Assembly: GCA_965153355.1 (NCBI GenBank)
Contig: OZ231126.1
Span: forward strand, 12,462,001-12,526,000
Origin: Flaccisagitta enflata
Taxonomy: Eukaryota > Chaetognatha > Sagittoidea > Aphragmophora
Direction of reading: 5' to 3'
Length of the DNA: 64,000 nucleotides
A program made the position numbers and the translations under genes. How positions within the stretch are numbered: position 1 is the stretch's first letter; the number at the start of each line of letters is the position of its first letter. The notes under the pieces were generated by a model that saw only the letters and a list, made by a program, of their open reading frames with translations, was not told the origin of the DNA and did not search any database. This document shows, one piece after another, positions 12,522-25,134 of the stretch.

Positions 12522-12731
12522 TTAGTTGCGCACACGCAACTCTATAAGAGGCTTTTTCCTGTTGGTCTGTTGGTCCTTTGGTCCGTCCGTCCATCGGTCT
12601 GGGGTCATTGAGTTGAAAGTCGGGAAACAAGTTTTAGATACTTTTGTTTATGTTTGAGTGCTGGTGGTGGGTTGGGGTGTGGATGGGGGTTGGATGCCCC
12701 TGTCCACCCATCCGCAACCCCGCGTCACTTG
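12522..12731 (-). repeat. Family B copy, GTGACGCGGGG subfamily
   Basis: Terminal hairpin TAGTTGCGCACACGCAACTC, then ATAAGAGGC, a GGTCCGTCCGTCC run, CCCCTGTCCACCCATCCGCA and the end CCGCGTCACTTG. Together with the copy at 17133-17388 this shows a subfamily whose left end reads CAAGTGACGCGGGG instead of CAAGGCCGGATACACGG. Confidence 0.75.
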
Positions 12732-12884
12732 TTTTTCTTTCGCCGGAACTCGATACGATAGAAAGAAAGAATAAAAAAAAGGAAATTTCTAGTTCCTGCT
12801 TTTCTTTGAAGTTGATAATCATATTGCTGGCCGCCTTCTTAGCTCACCTGTTTGTTTTGATGTCTATGAATTATTAATATCATT

Positions 12885-13110
<226 letters not shown>

Positions 13111-13280
13111 GTACAACTGATTTTTAAAAGGGATTCAATCCAAAGCAAATTGAACACTTTATATTTCGAGGAGAAAGACCAATTGGCCACTCAGCTCTGG
13201 AACTTGATAAAATACTTCAAATAATACATAATGTTTGAAAAGTGTATGAATGACTTGATTGTTTCGCCCGAATTGTGTAA

Positions 13281-13396
<116 letters not shown>

Positions 13397-13579
13397 TTCA
13401 AGGCGGCAAGTCATTAAGAATTGAAAAGTGACAAGACTATATCAGAACGCAGCTGGGATCAAGGAAAATTAACACAAATTAGATACTAAAAAGAAGAAAG
13501 AAAGAAAACAGAAAGAAAGAAAGAAAGAAAGAGAGAAAAAAGAAAGAAAGAAAAAAGAAAGAAAGAAAGAAAGAATAAA

Positions 13580-14034
13580 AAGTGAATGAAAAAGAGGTCT
13601 TGAGTTTTACTAACGGCTTTCGGACATCATTGAATGTTATTTTTTTTCAAATGATGTATGATTATGTTTTGACAAATATACCATGTCAATTATTGTACAT
13701 GTTATGCTTGACCTCACCTCCTTGGTTACAACTATTCATTATAACAAAAATCTGTTATTATACATTTATTTTGGTTATGGATACACAAGCGCTTGAAAAG
13801 GAAGAAAATGCTTACTATCTTGGTCACTAAAGAAACGTGGCAATCTTATTGTTGATCTTATTTTAATATAGGTCTTTTTTACACTTACCTAATAGGTGGC
13901 TATGTTTTATGTATTTATATGGATAAAGATTATAGAAAAAGAAATACAGAAAAAGTGGTCAACTTCTAGATAGACTATAAAAGATTTCAATGTGCTCTCG
14001 AATGATAATCTTAATTTCCTATCCAATGACTTCT
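13580..14034. other. Unique AT-rich stretch
   Basis: An 82-codon open frame at 13582-13830 has hydrophobic stretches but no start context, family resemblance or flanking exon, so no gene is called. Confidence 0.3.
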
Positions 14035-14042
14035 GTGCCAAT

Positions 14043-15106
<1,064 letters not shown>

Positions 15107-15119
15107 GTGCCAATCATTT

Positions 15120-15670
15120 CAACTTCAGTAGAATGATAATTGTGTAAGTAAAAAAAAGAAACTATTTAAAAAAAAATTTGTTTCAGTTCATATGACACAT
15201 ATGAATGACTCATATGACTCATATGACACATCTCTTTCATTTTGTTCTGCACATCAAATTTTAGAATCTTGGTTGCCTCTGCCTCATTCTCACTTATAAT
15301 TATTGATAAATTAATTTTGCCATTAGTTTTTTGCCATGGTGTGAAAGATGGGCATGCTTTTCTAATCCTTTTTTCTTGCCCAAACTGTATCTATACCAAA
15401 TTAAGAGCATTCTGTCTTTTAACACCTTTTGGCGAACGATCGGTGTTCACAAATCTTGTCTGCCTTGTCAAAACTTTTTCCAATTTCTGCTTTAACATTA
15501 ATAACAAGGTGTTCCTTAAATTTGTCCCACCTGCAGATCCTTAATTGTTGTCTAAAGTTAATTGTTTTATGCTGTCAACTTAAATCATAAAAGGACGGCA
15601 GAAAAGTGACATCTCAATCAGCGTACATTTAGAACGACATCCCTTCTTTTTTTGTGTGTGTGTGCCTCTG
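15120..15670. other. Unique stretch, no gene called
   Basis: CATATGACTCATATGACACAT words repeat at 15188-15232. Open frames on both strands around 15240-15540 look more balanced than the surroundings, but the minus frame is broken by stops and I recognise no domain. Confidence 0.3.
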
Positions 15671-15676
15671 TTAAGG

Positions 15677-15780
<104 letters not shown>

Positions 15781-16175
15781 CTCATTCTCTCTCTCATCTT
15801 TTGTAATTCATGATGAGTTGTTGAGAAGTTTTTCAACCATAACTGACCTAAACGGGAAATCTAACAAAATGGATCGCGCCCAGGTGTGCACGAGAGGAAG
15901 AAGGAAAATCTCATTTGCATATGCCAGTCTTGAGAGAAGAAGAGTAGGCTTCGTTCCTCTTTCTTCCTTTTTATATTTTTTTCATCTTTCTATCTTTTTC
16001 TTTCTCTTTTATCCCCCCGCAACATCATTTCTTTTTTTTTCTTTCCCTTGCCTTCTATCCCACGTCCTTTCTGTTTTCTGTCTTCCTCGCTTTTATTTTA
16101 TCTCTTTCAATATTTCTTTATGTAACCTAATCTTCTTATGCTTCCCTTCCCTCATTCTTTTTCTCATCTTTAATT

Positions 16176-16177
<2 letters not shown>

Positions 16178-16251
<74 letters not shown>

Positions 16252-16264
16252 TTTTTTCTTTCGT

Positions 16265-16315
<51 letters not shown>

Positions 16316-16566
16316 CTCTTCATTTTTCGTTCTTCCTTTTCTTCATTTTTCTTTATTTCTTTGTTTCTTTGTTTCTTTGTTTCTTTGTTTCTTTGTTTCT
16401 TTGTTTCTTTGCTTCTTTATTTCTTTGTTATTTGTTTCTTTGTTTCTTTGTTTCTTTGTTTGAAGAAGAAGAAGAAGAAGAAGAAGAAGAAAAAGAAAAA
16501 GAAAAAGAAAAAGAAAAAGAAAAAGAAAAAGAAGAAGAAGAAGAAGAAGAAGAAGAAAAAGAAGGA
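16178..16566. repeat. (CTTT)n then (GTTTCTTT)n then (GAA/GAAAAA)n
   Basis: A pyrimidine block, CTTT to about 16316 and then an eight-base GTTTCTTT unit to 16461, switches abruptly at 16464 into a purine block of GAA and GAAAAA units. The two halves could pair as an imperfect polypurine-polypyrimidine hairpin. Confidence 0.92.
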
Positions 16567-16569
16567 GAA

Positions 16570-17040
16570 AAAATAAAAAGACATTGAACTAAGGTAATCT
16601 ACTACAGCTGCGCTTAACAAGAGCACGCAAGGGATTTGACAAATTTGTGCTTTGCAGTAAAGCTGCTTCATTTTCAATAAAGAAATATCTATGATAGTCT
16701 ATGAAATAACTATAAAAATCCTAAAATTACTTTTTAGGCGGGTATGCCTTAATAGCGGATGCGGTCTAGTGAGGTTAAACTGTAAAATGAATATCAATTA
16801 TCATTCAGGCGTAGCAAATTTTCCCCTTCTAGCTTCTGTTCCCCTTTCAAAAAAACCGAAAGAATGTCTGTTCAGAACAATGAAGGAGGTTTGGCCATGA
16901 ATTGTTACCGCTCCGAATACTGAATTCGAATAGATCAATAAATAATTATGAACACAACGAAGAAGGGAAGAAATGAGGGAAAAACTAGTAAGACAGAGAG
17001 AATGGAAATGATAAAAAAACAGTGAAAGAAAGTGAAAACA
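16570..17040. other. Unique stretch, no feature seen
   Basis: No repeat or gene supported. Confidence 0.3.
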
Positions 17041-17041
17041 A

Positions 17042-17083
<42 letters not shown>

Positions 17084-17101
17084 CAGAAAGAAAGAAAGAA
17101 T
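17041..17101. repeat. (GAAA)n microsatellite
   Basis: About 15 units with one GACA variant. Confidence 0.9.
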
Positions 17102-17132
17102 GAAAGAGAGAGAAAAAGAGCGGAAATGCTAA

Positions 17133-17388
17133 AACAAGTGACGCGGGGGTCACAATATCGTTGCGGACGGGTGGGCAGGGGCAGCCAACCCCCAGCCTTG
17201 CCCAAACCCCCTTCCCACACACTAACATACACCCACACACATTCAATGACAGCTGCAGCATCGTAAAATGCGCGTTTCTCGCGTTTTCAACTCGAGCGTG
17301 ACGGACCAACCAACCGACGGACGGACGGACGGACGGACGGACGGACGGACGGACAAAGCCTCTTATAGAGTTGCGTGTCCGCAACTAA
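17133..17388 (+). repeat. Family B copy, GTGACGCGGGG subfamily, with (ACGG)n
   Basis: Left end ACAAGTGACGCGGGG, then TTGCGGACGGGTGGGCAGGG, AAAATGCGCGTTTCTCGCG, a (GACG)n run of about eleven units at 17309-17355, TCTTATAGA and the terminal hairpin GTTGCG-TGTC-CGCAAC followed by TAAAAA. This is the best long copy of this subfamily. Confidence 0.8.
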
Positions 17389-17702
17389 AAAGGTAAGAAA
17401 AAAAAAAGCAGGATAGAAGGAAAGGTAGTGAGTAGAAAAGTTTAGTTTAGTTTAGTTTAGTTTTGTTTAGCCTTAGGAAGACTCTAGGAGTCTCATTAAA
17501 AAAGGCCATCGTATTCATTAAAAAGTAAAACTTTGAAACCCACGGCATGCACACCAAGGAAAATTAAAAAATGAAGTTAAAAGAATAAAAGATAAAAGAA
17601 AGAATAGAAGAAAGGATTGTTTTCATATTCCATTACCTACAGCGACTTTGATAGGGGGTGGTTCCAGGTGGGGTTCAGGACATGTATGACCAAATGAATT
17701 AC

Positions 17703-17874
<172 letters not shown>

Positions 17875-18174
17875 GTAGGGTGATTGATCGTCTGGTATGA
17901 ATTCGAGGTAATGATCGGTTAGGAATGTAATTGATACTCGATGTACATGGCTCTTTTGATGTTCATGACATTGGATGACTTACGAATGACGACTCAATTA
18001 AAAGACGAGTCTGATTGAGGATAAACACAACAAGAAATCAGATCAATATGGAATATTGACATTTTAGAATTTTCAAGAAACGGAATTTTCGAAACGGAAG
18101 GACGAGTAGATGATGACAAGGGTTATATTATCGTTCTACATCGGGGGGCTTGATTGTAGAATCCCTAGCCTCTA

Positions 18175-18555
<381 letters not shown>

Positions 18556-18883
18556 TCAAGACATATTTGAACCACGAGGTCCGCGACAGAAATCATTGCA
18601 AACATTGTTACTTCAGCTCGCGTAACAATGCCCTTGGGAGATAAAGGGTTTTCTGTTGCGCTGTAGAGACCGAACCGGCAGAAAGCCGGGTGACGGTCGA
18701 GGCAGTATGTTTGATGTTATCAGCCCGTGGTATCATCCCGGTCAACTAACCAATGGTAACCATACAGCAAATCAATGGTAAAGGGACTTACTCTTGGCGA
18801 TGAATGAATGATTTTCATGATTTAACAATATATATTTTCTTAACCCCTACTATTCAGGTTTGTCAGTACGAAGAAGTCATCTG

Positions 18884-19061
<178 letters not shown>

Positions 19062-19132
19062 TAGAAAAGAATATCAAAGATAGGTCGTTTTTCGATCATT
19101 TTGTTGCAACACCCGTGCATTAAATCAAAGTA

Positions 19133-19240
19133 GTCGCGTGCTCCGCAACTCTAGAAGTAATTCTGTTCGTCGCTGCGCCTGTCGGTCGGTTCGTCAGTCC
19201 ATCAGTCATCAGTCATTTTCATATTTTTTTTCCCGTCATG
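19133..19240 (-). repeat. Family B end fragment
   Basis: TAGTCGCGTGCTCCGCAACT is followed by a CGGTCGGTTCGTCAGTCC run. The hairpin mixes the CGCG and GCAAC stem types and is mispaired. Confidence 0.55.
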
Positions 19241-19244
19241 GACA

Positions 19245-19815
19245 TATGAAAGTGTTCAGGCACACGCGACATTCTCATGAACATGTTTTTGAAGAAATCA
19301 TTCGTTTGATCGTTTTCTGTTAAAACCAACTGTTGGCAATGAGAGGCCCTCAATGTTTAACCGTTGCCATTAAACTGGTCAATCTTTCGCGCTATTATCA
19401 TTTTAACTATGAAATTCTCGACGCCAGTGTGGGCAATCTATCTTCGTTAGAAACAGAATATTTATCATCACGCTTCAGAAGTTACTCGTAATGTGTCATT
19501 TCTTTGTGTATAATTTGTTTTATGTTCACTTTTATGGAGTAGTAACCGATCAAGTTATAGCAATAAAACAATGTAGATAAGGTTAAAATAGTGTTAAATT
19601 GTGGGGAAACTCTATTATAGACAGGCCTGATCTTTTATTTTGCGCTACATGTTTCTCATGTGAATAAACTGGATATATTTCAGTGATCAATTCACGTATG
19701 GGATCGGAGGAAGGAAGAAAGAAATAGGATACATTTGAGAAGGTGTTCAGCGGACGGCGCAGTCTGGAATAGTGAAAAAAAGACAAAGGAAAGGGTGGTG
19801 GGGGTAAGGTTGGGA
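19245..19815. other. Unique stretch, no gene seen
   Basis: No open frame or repeat of note. Confidence 0.3.
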
Positions 19816-19819
19816 AGTA

Positions 19820-19996
19820 CAGTTAAACCCCGCAATAACGGATGCCAAGGGACCAACAAATTTTATCCACTATAGGCGGATTTCCCTTATAGCCAACATA
19901 GAAATTAAAGAAAATTCATATGAAGGGACCAAATTCTTGGATTTGTTATAGGCGGATTTCCGTTACTCTTGGATCCGTTATAGCGGGGTTTAACTG
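19820..19996. mobile_element. pogo/Tigger-like MITE, 177 bp, TA-flanked
   Basis: It begins CAGTTAAACCCCGCAATAAC and ends GTTATAGCGGGGTTTAACTG, with TA on each side (19818-19819 and 19997-19998). The terminal motif CAGTNNAACCCCGCTATAAC is like pogo/Tigger-type termini, and the TA duplication fits the Tc1/mariner/pogo superfamily. The interior has a second inverted motif, TATAGGCGGATTTCC. There is no coding capacity. Confidence 0.8.
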
Positions 19997-19998
19997 TA

Positions 19999-20124
19999 CA
20001 AATCTAAGAACTTGGTCCCTTCATATAGATTTCCTTTAATTTCTATGTTGGCTATAAGGGATATCCGCCTATAGTGGATAAAACTTGTTGGTCCCTTGGC
20101 ATCCGTTATTGCGGGGTTTAACTG
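19999..20124. mobile_element. Truncated, inverted pogo-like MITE copy adjoining the previous one
   Basis: GAACTTGGTCCCTTCATAT through TTGCGGGGTTTAACTG, then TA, is the reverse complement of the first two thirds of the element to its left, so the pair forms a ~300-bp hairpin. One terminus is missing. Confidence 0.75.
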
Positions 20125-20129
20125 TACCT

Positions 20130-20495
20130 CGAAACGGTATCATAACTTTTAATGGTCTTTATGTCGAAACTTTTCTCAAACAGCGTTTACGATTGACCCC
20201 GAATGTTTCCCTCAGTTTTACATTCATTTTTTGAGAGAAGAAGACTTTTTTGTTGTTGCTTTTTGTCCGCCAGAAAAAACAGATATAGTTTTATCGCTCT
20301 TCCTGTGCCTTCTTTTCTTTCTGTCTTTCCTCCTGTAAACCCTTCTACCTGTCTGTTTGTCTAACCGCCTGCCTATCTGTTTTTCTGTCTCTGTATCTGT
20401 GCCCCTGTAATTTATTCGTATTTGATTTGTACGTCTGATTTTGTTTCCTTGTTTTTATGTTTCTCTCTTTCGTTGTCACTCCATCCTCGTTTGTT
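20130..20495. other. Unique stretch, CTGTCTGT-rich at the end
   Basis: Irregular CTGTCTGTTTGTC words at 20345-20400. No gene seen. Confidence 0.35.
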
Positions 20496-20496
20496 T

Positions 20497-20557
20497 GCTT
20501 GTTTGCTTGTTTGTTTGTTTGTTTGTTTGTTTGTTTGTTTGTTTGTTTGTTTGTTTC
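20497..20557. repeat. (GTTT)n microsatellite
   Basis: About 15 units, the first few reading GCTT. Confidence 0.95.
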
Positions 20558-20696
20558 AAATAACATCTCCTTCATTCTCCCCCAAAAATTCAAAACTAAA
20601 ATTACAGCAAAACTAGACTGTTTTCATCTCGTTTCATTCCTTCATTTTCTTCGCCGGCGACCTTATTATCATCGTAACCTCAAATACAGTTAAACC

Positions 20697-20853
20697 CCGC
20701 AATAACGGATGCCAAGGGACCAACAAATTTTATCCACTATAGGCGGATTTCCCTTATAGCCAACATAGAAATTAAAGAAAATTTATATGAAGGGACCAAG
20801 TTCTTGGATTTGTTATAGACGGATTTCCGTTACTCTTGGATCCGTTATAGCGT
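20697..20853. mobile_element. pogo-like MITE, right end lost at a (GTC)n tract
   Basis: CAGTTAAACCCCGCAATAAC through GGATCCGTTATAGCG matches the copy at 19820. The last ~15 bp (GGGTTTAACTG) are replaced by TTATACGTCATAATC leading into (GTC)n. TA precedes the left end. Confidence 0.75.
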
Positions 20854-20867
20854 TATACGTCATAATC

Positions 20868-20892
20868 ATCTCCGTCGTCATCGTCGTCGTTG

Positions 20893-20981
<89 letters not shown>

Positions 20982-20991
20982 ATCTCCGTCT
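20868..20991. repeat. (GTC)n trinucleotide array
   Basis: About 40 GTC units with a few ATC and TTG variants. Confidence 0.95.
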
Positions 20992-21077
20992 TGAAAGTCA
21001 TGTGCGTTGTGTGCATTTGCCTCGGTCGCGAAGCCTGAACGGGAAAAACGGGGGCGGATTATTACCCAATTGGCACG

Positions 21078-21355
21078 CAAGGTGGTCCTAACCAAGATGA
21101 GCTAGAAATGCAAAGGAATGGGGATTGAGAATAGGGGTAGATACGGAGGAGAGGGGGGTGGGTGATATACGAAGTGGTCCTAACCAAGATGAGCTAGAAA
21201 TGCAAAGGAATGGGGATTGAGAATAGGGGTAGATGTGGGGGTGAGGGGGGGGGGGTGATACGGGAAGTGTACCTAACCAAGACGAGCTACAAATGCGAAG
21301 GAAAGTTGGATTGAGAATAGATATAGACATAGGGGAAAGGGGGGGGGTTGATGTA
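21078..21355. repeat. Three tandem ~93-bp units
   Basis: CCTAACCAAGATGAGCTAGA starts at about 21086, 21178 and, with changes, 21273. Each copy continues AATGCAAAGGAATGGGGATT and GAATAGGGGTAGAT, then a G-rich spacer. Confidence 0.85.
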
Positions 21356-21462
21356 GAAGGTGTAGAAGTTGTAACATTTCTGCTTCGATAAATCATCCAG
21401 CATAATGGTTATGCAATTGAGGGAAGGGAGGATCTGGCTAAATTGGGAACTGCTGCGAGGTT

Positions 21463-21500
21463 GCAATATTTGCAATATTTGCAATATTTGCAACAGCAAA
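21463..21500. repeat. (TTGCAATAT)n nonanucleotide, four units
   Basis: Four consecutive TTGCAATAT units. Confidence 0.9.
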
Positions 21501-21619
21501 ATAAAAACCGGATAGGCGATATGCATGTATTGACTTTTGGTCATAACTTGGCCTTTTTACCTTCCGTAAGAAAAAAGCATTACAGTATAGAATGTTGTTT
21601 GTTTCTTCAGTCTAAATCC

Positions 21620-21800
<181 letters not shown>

Positions 21801-22037
21801 TCTCTTCCCATCAAGTTGGAACGTCATAATTCGTGGGGAAAGTGGGTTTTTGACAGATGGACTGTTAAAGGGGCGGAAAGAAGGTAGGACTAAGGTGGAT
21901 TGAGGGGGCGGTGGCAGAAGATACTGAGGAGGACAATGATGAGGGAGAGGAGGATGAGGAAGAGGAGGAGGAGGTGAAGGAGGAGGAGGAGGTGAAGGAG
22001 GAGGAGGAGATAAAGTGGAAAAGGAAATGGAAGAAAC

Positions 22038-22578
22038 TAGTCATCCAAGGATCGCACATGGTCAGCGGTACCCGATGCCCTGCTGGGAGTGATCCAGTGA
22101 AGAAATGGAGTGAGAGCAGGGCAGCGGCCCCAAAGGGCCGATGTCCTGTAGAACACAGGGGGGAATTTCCATACGTCCTGAGGAGGCACATTTCTGGCAA
22201 TAGATGACTGATTTAGGCCAAAGAAGGCATATTTGAAGGCTGGAGGGCAGAATTGAGGCTTTGAGAGTGGATTTGAGGTTTGGAGGGCAAATTTGAGCCA
22301 CAGAGGGCTGATTTGATGCTTGGAGGCCTAGTTGAAGGTCTGGAGGGCAGATCTGAGGTCTGTAGGGCAGATTTGAGGCGGGGGGGGGGGGGGCTGATTT
22401 GAAGCCTAGAAGGCTGATTTGAGGCCTGGAGGGCTAAATTTAGGGCTGGGAGGGCAAATTTGAGGCCTTGATGGCCAACGGGGGGGGGGGACGGACGGAC
22501 GGACGGACGGACGGACGTATGGAAATTCCCCCCTGTGTTCTACAGGACATCGGCCCTTTGGGGCCGCTGCCCAAAAAG
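22038..22578. mobile_element. Family M element 1 (perfect 60-bp inverted arms around a 20-21-bp minisatellite)
   Basis: After a family-wide leader (ACATGGTCAGCGGTACCCGA) the left arm at 22119-22178 begins GGGCAGCGGCCCC. The right arm at 22513-22572 ends GGGGCCGCTGCCC. The two 60-bp arms are exact reverse complements, base for base. Between them lie about 15 degenerate units of a 20-21-bp minisatellite (GGAGGGCAGATTTGAGGC type) and a (GGAC)n run next to the right arm. CCCAAAAAG follows the right arm, as in the other copies. There is no coding capacity. This is not a family I can name. Confidence 0.85.
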
Positions 22579-22599
22579 AAGCTTGAAGATGCAAAAGGG

Positions 22600-23010
22600 G
22601 AAAAAGAAAAGGAAAATAAAAGGAGAAAAATGGGAGGAAAACTAATGAAGGCGAAAAACTATTACGGCTATTTGACGGAGGCAGAAACAGGAGAAGAAAA
22701 TGGAGAGGGAGAGTGGAGGGAGGGAGGGATAGGAGGAGGAGGAGGAGGAGGCAGAGGAGGACAACAAGAAAAACAAAGAAAGAAAAAAAGAGAAGAAGAA
22801 GAAGAAGAAGAAGAAAACGAAAAAGTAAAAGAAAAACTAAAAGAAAAAAAAAAAAGAAAAAGAAGAAGAAGAAGAAGAAGAAGAAGAAGAAGAAAAAGAA
22901 AAAGAAAAAGAAAAAGAAAAAGAAAAAGAAAAAGAAAAAGAAAAAGAAGAAGAAAAGGAACATGGAGAGGAGGAAAGAGAAGGAGAAGGAGAAGGAGAAG
23001 GAGAAGGGGG
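22600..23010. repeat. Purine-rich (GAA/GGA/GAAAAA)n tract
   Basis: Irregular GGAGGA at 22733-22760, GAA at 22793-22815, and GAA/GAAAAA at 22855-22960. It ends in (GGAGAA)n just before 23010. Confidence 0.9.
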
Positions 23011-23069
23011 GCAGGGGGCATATTTGAGGTCACTAAACCTTTTGGGCAGGAGCAGTGAGGTCCAAAAAT

Positions 23070-23540
23070 AACAGGTCGCCCAAGGGCAATATGTGGTCAG
23101 CGATACCCGTTGCCCTGCTTTGCATGATTGTAAATTGGAATGAGAGGAAGCAGGGCAGCGGCCCCAAAGGGGACAAAGTCCTGTAGAACACAGGGGGACT
23201 TTTGTTTGTCCATTCGTCCGTCCGTCAGTCCCCCCAGGCCGTCTCAGGCCTGAAATCTGCCCTCTCAGGCCTTGAATCTGTAAGGGCAGATCTACGGCCT
23301 GAGAAAGCAGATTTCAGGCCTGAGAAAGCAGATTTCAGGCCTGAGAAAGCAGATTCAAGGCCTGAGAGGGCAGATTTCAAGCCTGAGAGGGCAGATTTCA
23401 GGCCTGAGAGGGCAGATTTTAGGCCTGAGAGGACCTGGGGGGATTAACCAACAAACAACAAACGGACAAACGGACGAACAAAAGTCCACCTGCGTTCTAC
23501 AGGACTTCATCTCCTTCCGGGTTGCTGCTGAAAAACCATA
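23070..23540. mobile_element. Family M element 2
   Basis: Leader CAATATGTGGTCAGCGATAC, left arm from GGGCAGCGGCCCC at 23153 through GTCCTGTAGAACACAGGGGG, about nine units of the 21-bp minisatellite GGCCTGAGAGGGCAGATTTC, then the right arm to 23530. The right arm carries several changes (GTCCACCTGCGTTC, TCCGGGTTGCTGCTG), so this copy is more decayed than element 1. Confidence 0.75.
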
Positions 23541-24005
23541 AACAGGTTGCACAAGGGCAATATGTGGTCAGTGATACCCGTTGCCCTGCTTTGTGTGATT
23601 GTGGAATAGAGTGAGAGGAAGCAGGGCAGCGGCCCTGAAGGGGACGAAGTCCTGTAGAACACAGGGGGACTTTGGTTCGTCATTCCATCTGTCCGTCCGT
23701 CCGTTACCCCCAGGCCCTCTTAGGTCCAAAATCTGCCCTCTCAGGCCTGAAATTTACCCTCTCCGGCCTGAAATCTGCCCTCTCAGGCCTTGAATCTGTG
23801 AGGCCAGATTTCAAGCCTTAAAGGACAGATTTCAGGCCTGAGAGGGCAGATTTCAGGCCTGAGAAGATAAGTTTCAGGCCTGAGAGGGCAGATTTCAGGC
23901 CTGAGAGGGCCTGGGGGGGACGCATGGACGAACGGACTGAATGACGAACAAAAGTCCCCCTGTGTTCTACAGGACTTTGTCCCCTTTGGGGCCGATGCCC
24001 AAAAA
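23541..24005. mobile_element. Family M element 3
   Basis: Directly abuts element 2 in the same orientation. The left arm at 23624-23683 and right arm at 23941-24000 pair over about 60 bp with a few mismatches. About eight 21-bp units lie between them, and the first units are in inverted order relative to the later ones (AGGCCTGAAATCTGCCCTCT, then GGCAGATTTCAGGCCTGAG). The minisatellite therefore also changes strand inside the loop. Confidence 0.75.
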
Positions 24006-24150
24006 AGTAAAGTGTGACCGACCAACCGACCGACCTTCCGACGGACAAAGCCGGGGGGTCGCGTGCACGCGACTAAAAAACGGTTGGAAAGTGAAGCTGG
24101 TTGATGGAAACGAAGGAAGCCCGTGAAAATACAACGGAGCCAAATGGTGT

Positions 24151-24151
24151 A

Positions 24152-24241
<90 letters not shown>

Positions 24242-24242
24242 A

Positions 24243-24297
<55 letters not shown>

Positions 24298-24410
24298 GAG
24301 AGAGAGACAGAGAAAGAGAGACAGAGAGAGAGACAGAGAGAGATAGAGAGAGAGAGACAAAGAGAGAGAGAGACAAAGAGAGAGATAGACAGACAGAGAA
24401 AGAGAGCTTG
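24151..24410. repeat. (GA)n with (CAGA)n and GACAGAGA units
   Basis: Pure GA to about 24236, then CAGA and irregular GAGACAGA units. Confidence 0.95.
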
Positions 24411-24434
24411 TGAATGAAGCATGAGAATGACCAA

Positions 24435-25132
24435 TAGTCGCAAAAGCGTTAGATGGTCAGCGGTACCCGTTGCCCCTATGAGAGTGTATGTGGGTGTGTG
24501 GTGGTTAGAGGGGCAGCGGCCCCGAAGGGGCCGATGACCTATGCTGTTTTTGTTTGAGCCTCAAGGCTGGGATTAGGGCCTGGAGGCTGTAATTGGGGCC
24601 TTGAGACTGGGATTTGAGCCTTGAGGCTAAGATTTGAGCTTTGAGGCTGGGATTTGAGGCTCGACACTAGGATTTGGGCCTTAAGACTAGGATTGAGACT
24701 CAAGGCTGGAATTTGAGCCTTAAGGCTGGGAATTGAGCCAAGAGGCTGGGATTTCAGCCTCAAGGCTGGGATTTGAGCCAAGAGGCTGAAATTCAGGCCT
24801 TGAGGCTGGGATTTGAGCCTCAAGACTGGGATTTGAGCCCCAGGCTGGGATTTGAGCCTCAAGACTGGGATTTGAGCCTCATGGCTGGGATTTGAGCCTC
24901 AAGACTGGGATTTGAGCCTCGAGACTGGGATTTGAGCCTCGGGACTGGGATTTGAGCCTTGACAGGGATTTGTGCCTTGAGACTAGGATTTGAGCCTTGA
25001 AGCTAGGATTTGGGTCTTGAAGCTAGGATTTGGGCCTCCAGGGGGGGAAGTAGGAGGAGGAGGAGGAGAAGAAGAAATTTCTCCTGTGTGAAAGCATAGG
25101 TCATCGGCCCCTTTGGGGCCGCTGCCCAAAAA
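24435..25132. mobile_element. Family M element 4 (subfamily with GGCCGATGACCTATG arms)
   Basis: It starts TAGTCGCAAAAGCGTTAGAT, then GGTCAGCGGTACCCGTTGCC. Left arm 24511-24544 and right arm 25094-25127 pair at 33 of 34 positions. The arm sequence beyond the shared GGGCAGCGGCCCC differs from elements 1-3 on both sides together. The interior is about 25 units of the 20-bp repeat GGCTGGGATTTGAGCCTCAA. It ends GCCGCTGCCCAAAAAGT. Confidence 0.85.
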
Positions 25133-25134
25133 GT

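Larger units (their letters stand above)
23005..24078 (+). mobile_element. Family B composite element with two family M cores
   Basis: GCATATTTGAGGTCACTAAA..GGCAGGAGCAGTGAGGTCC (23018-23065) is the inner left segment found in the long family B copy at 32383-32575. It is followed by two head-to-tail family M units and then AAGTAAAGTGTGACC, a (GACC)n/(GACGG) run, CAAAGCCGGGGGGTCGCG and the perfect palindromic hairpin GTCGCGTGCACGCGAC, then TAAAAAA. Family M units therefore sit between the two arms of a family B element. The extreme left end is lost in the purine tract. Confidence 0.65.

Noticed and set aside
22406-23058. Lys/Glu/Arg- or Phe/Leu-rich open frames
   Set aside because: Arise from GAA/GGA purine tracts in a mobile-element cluster.
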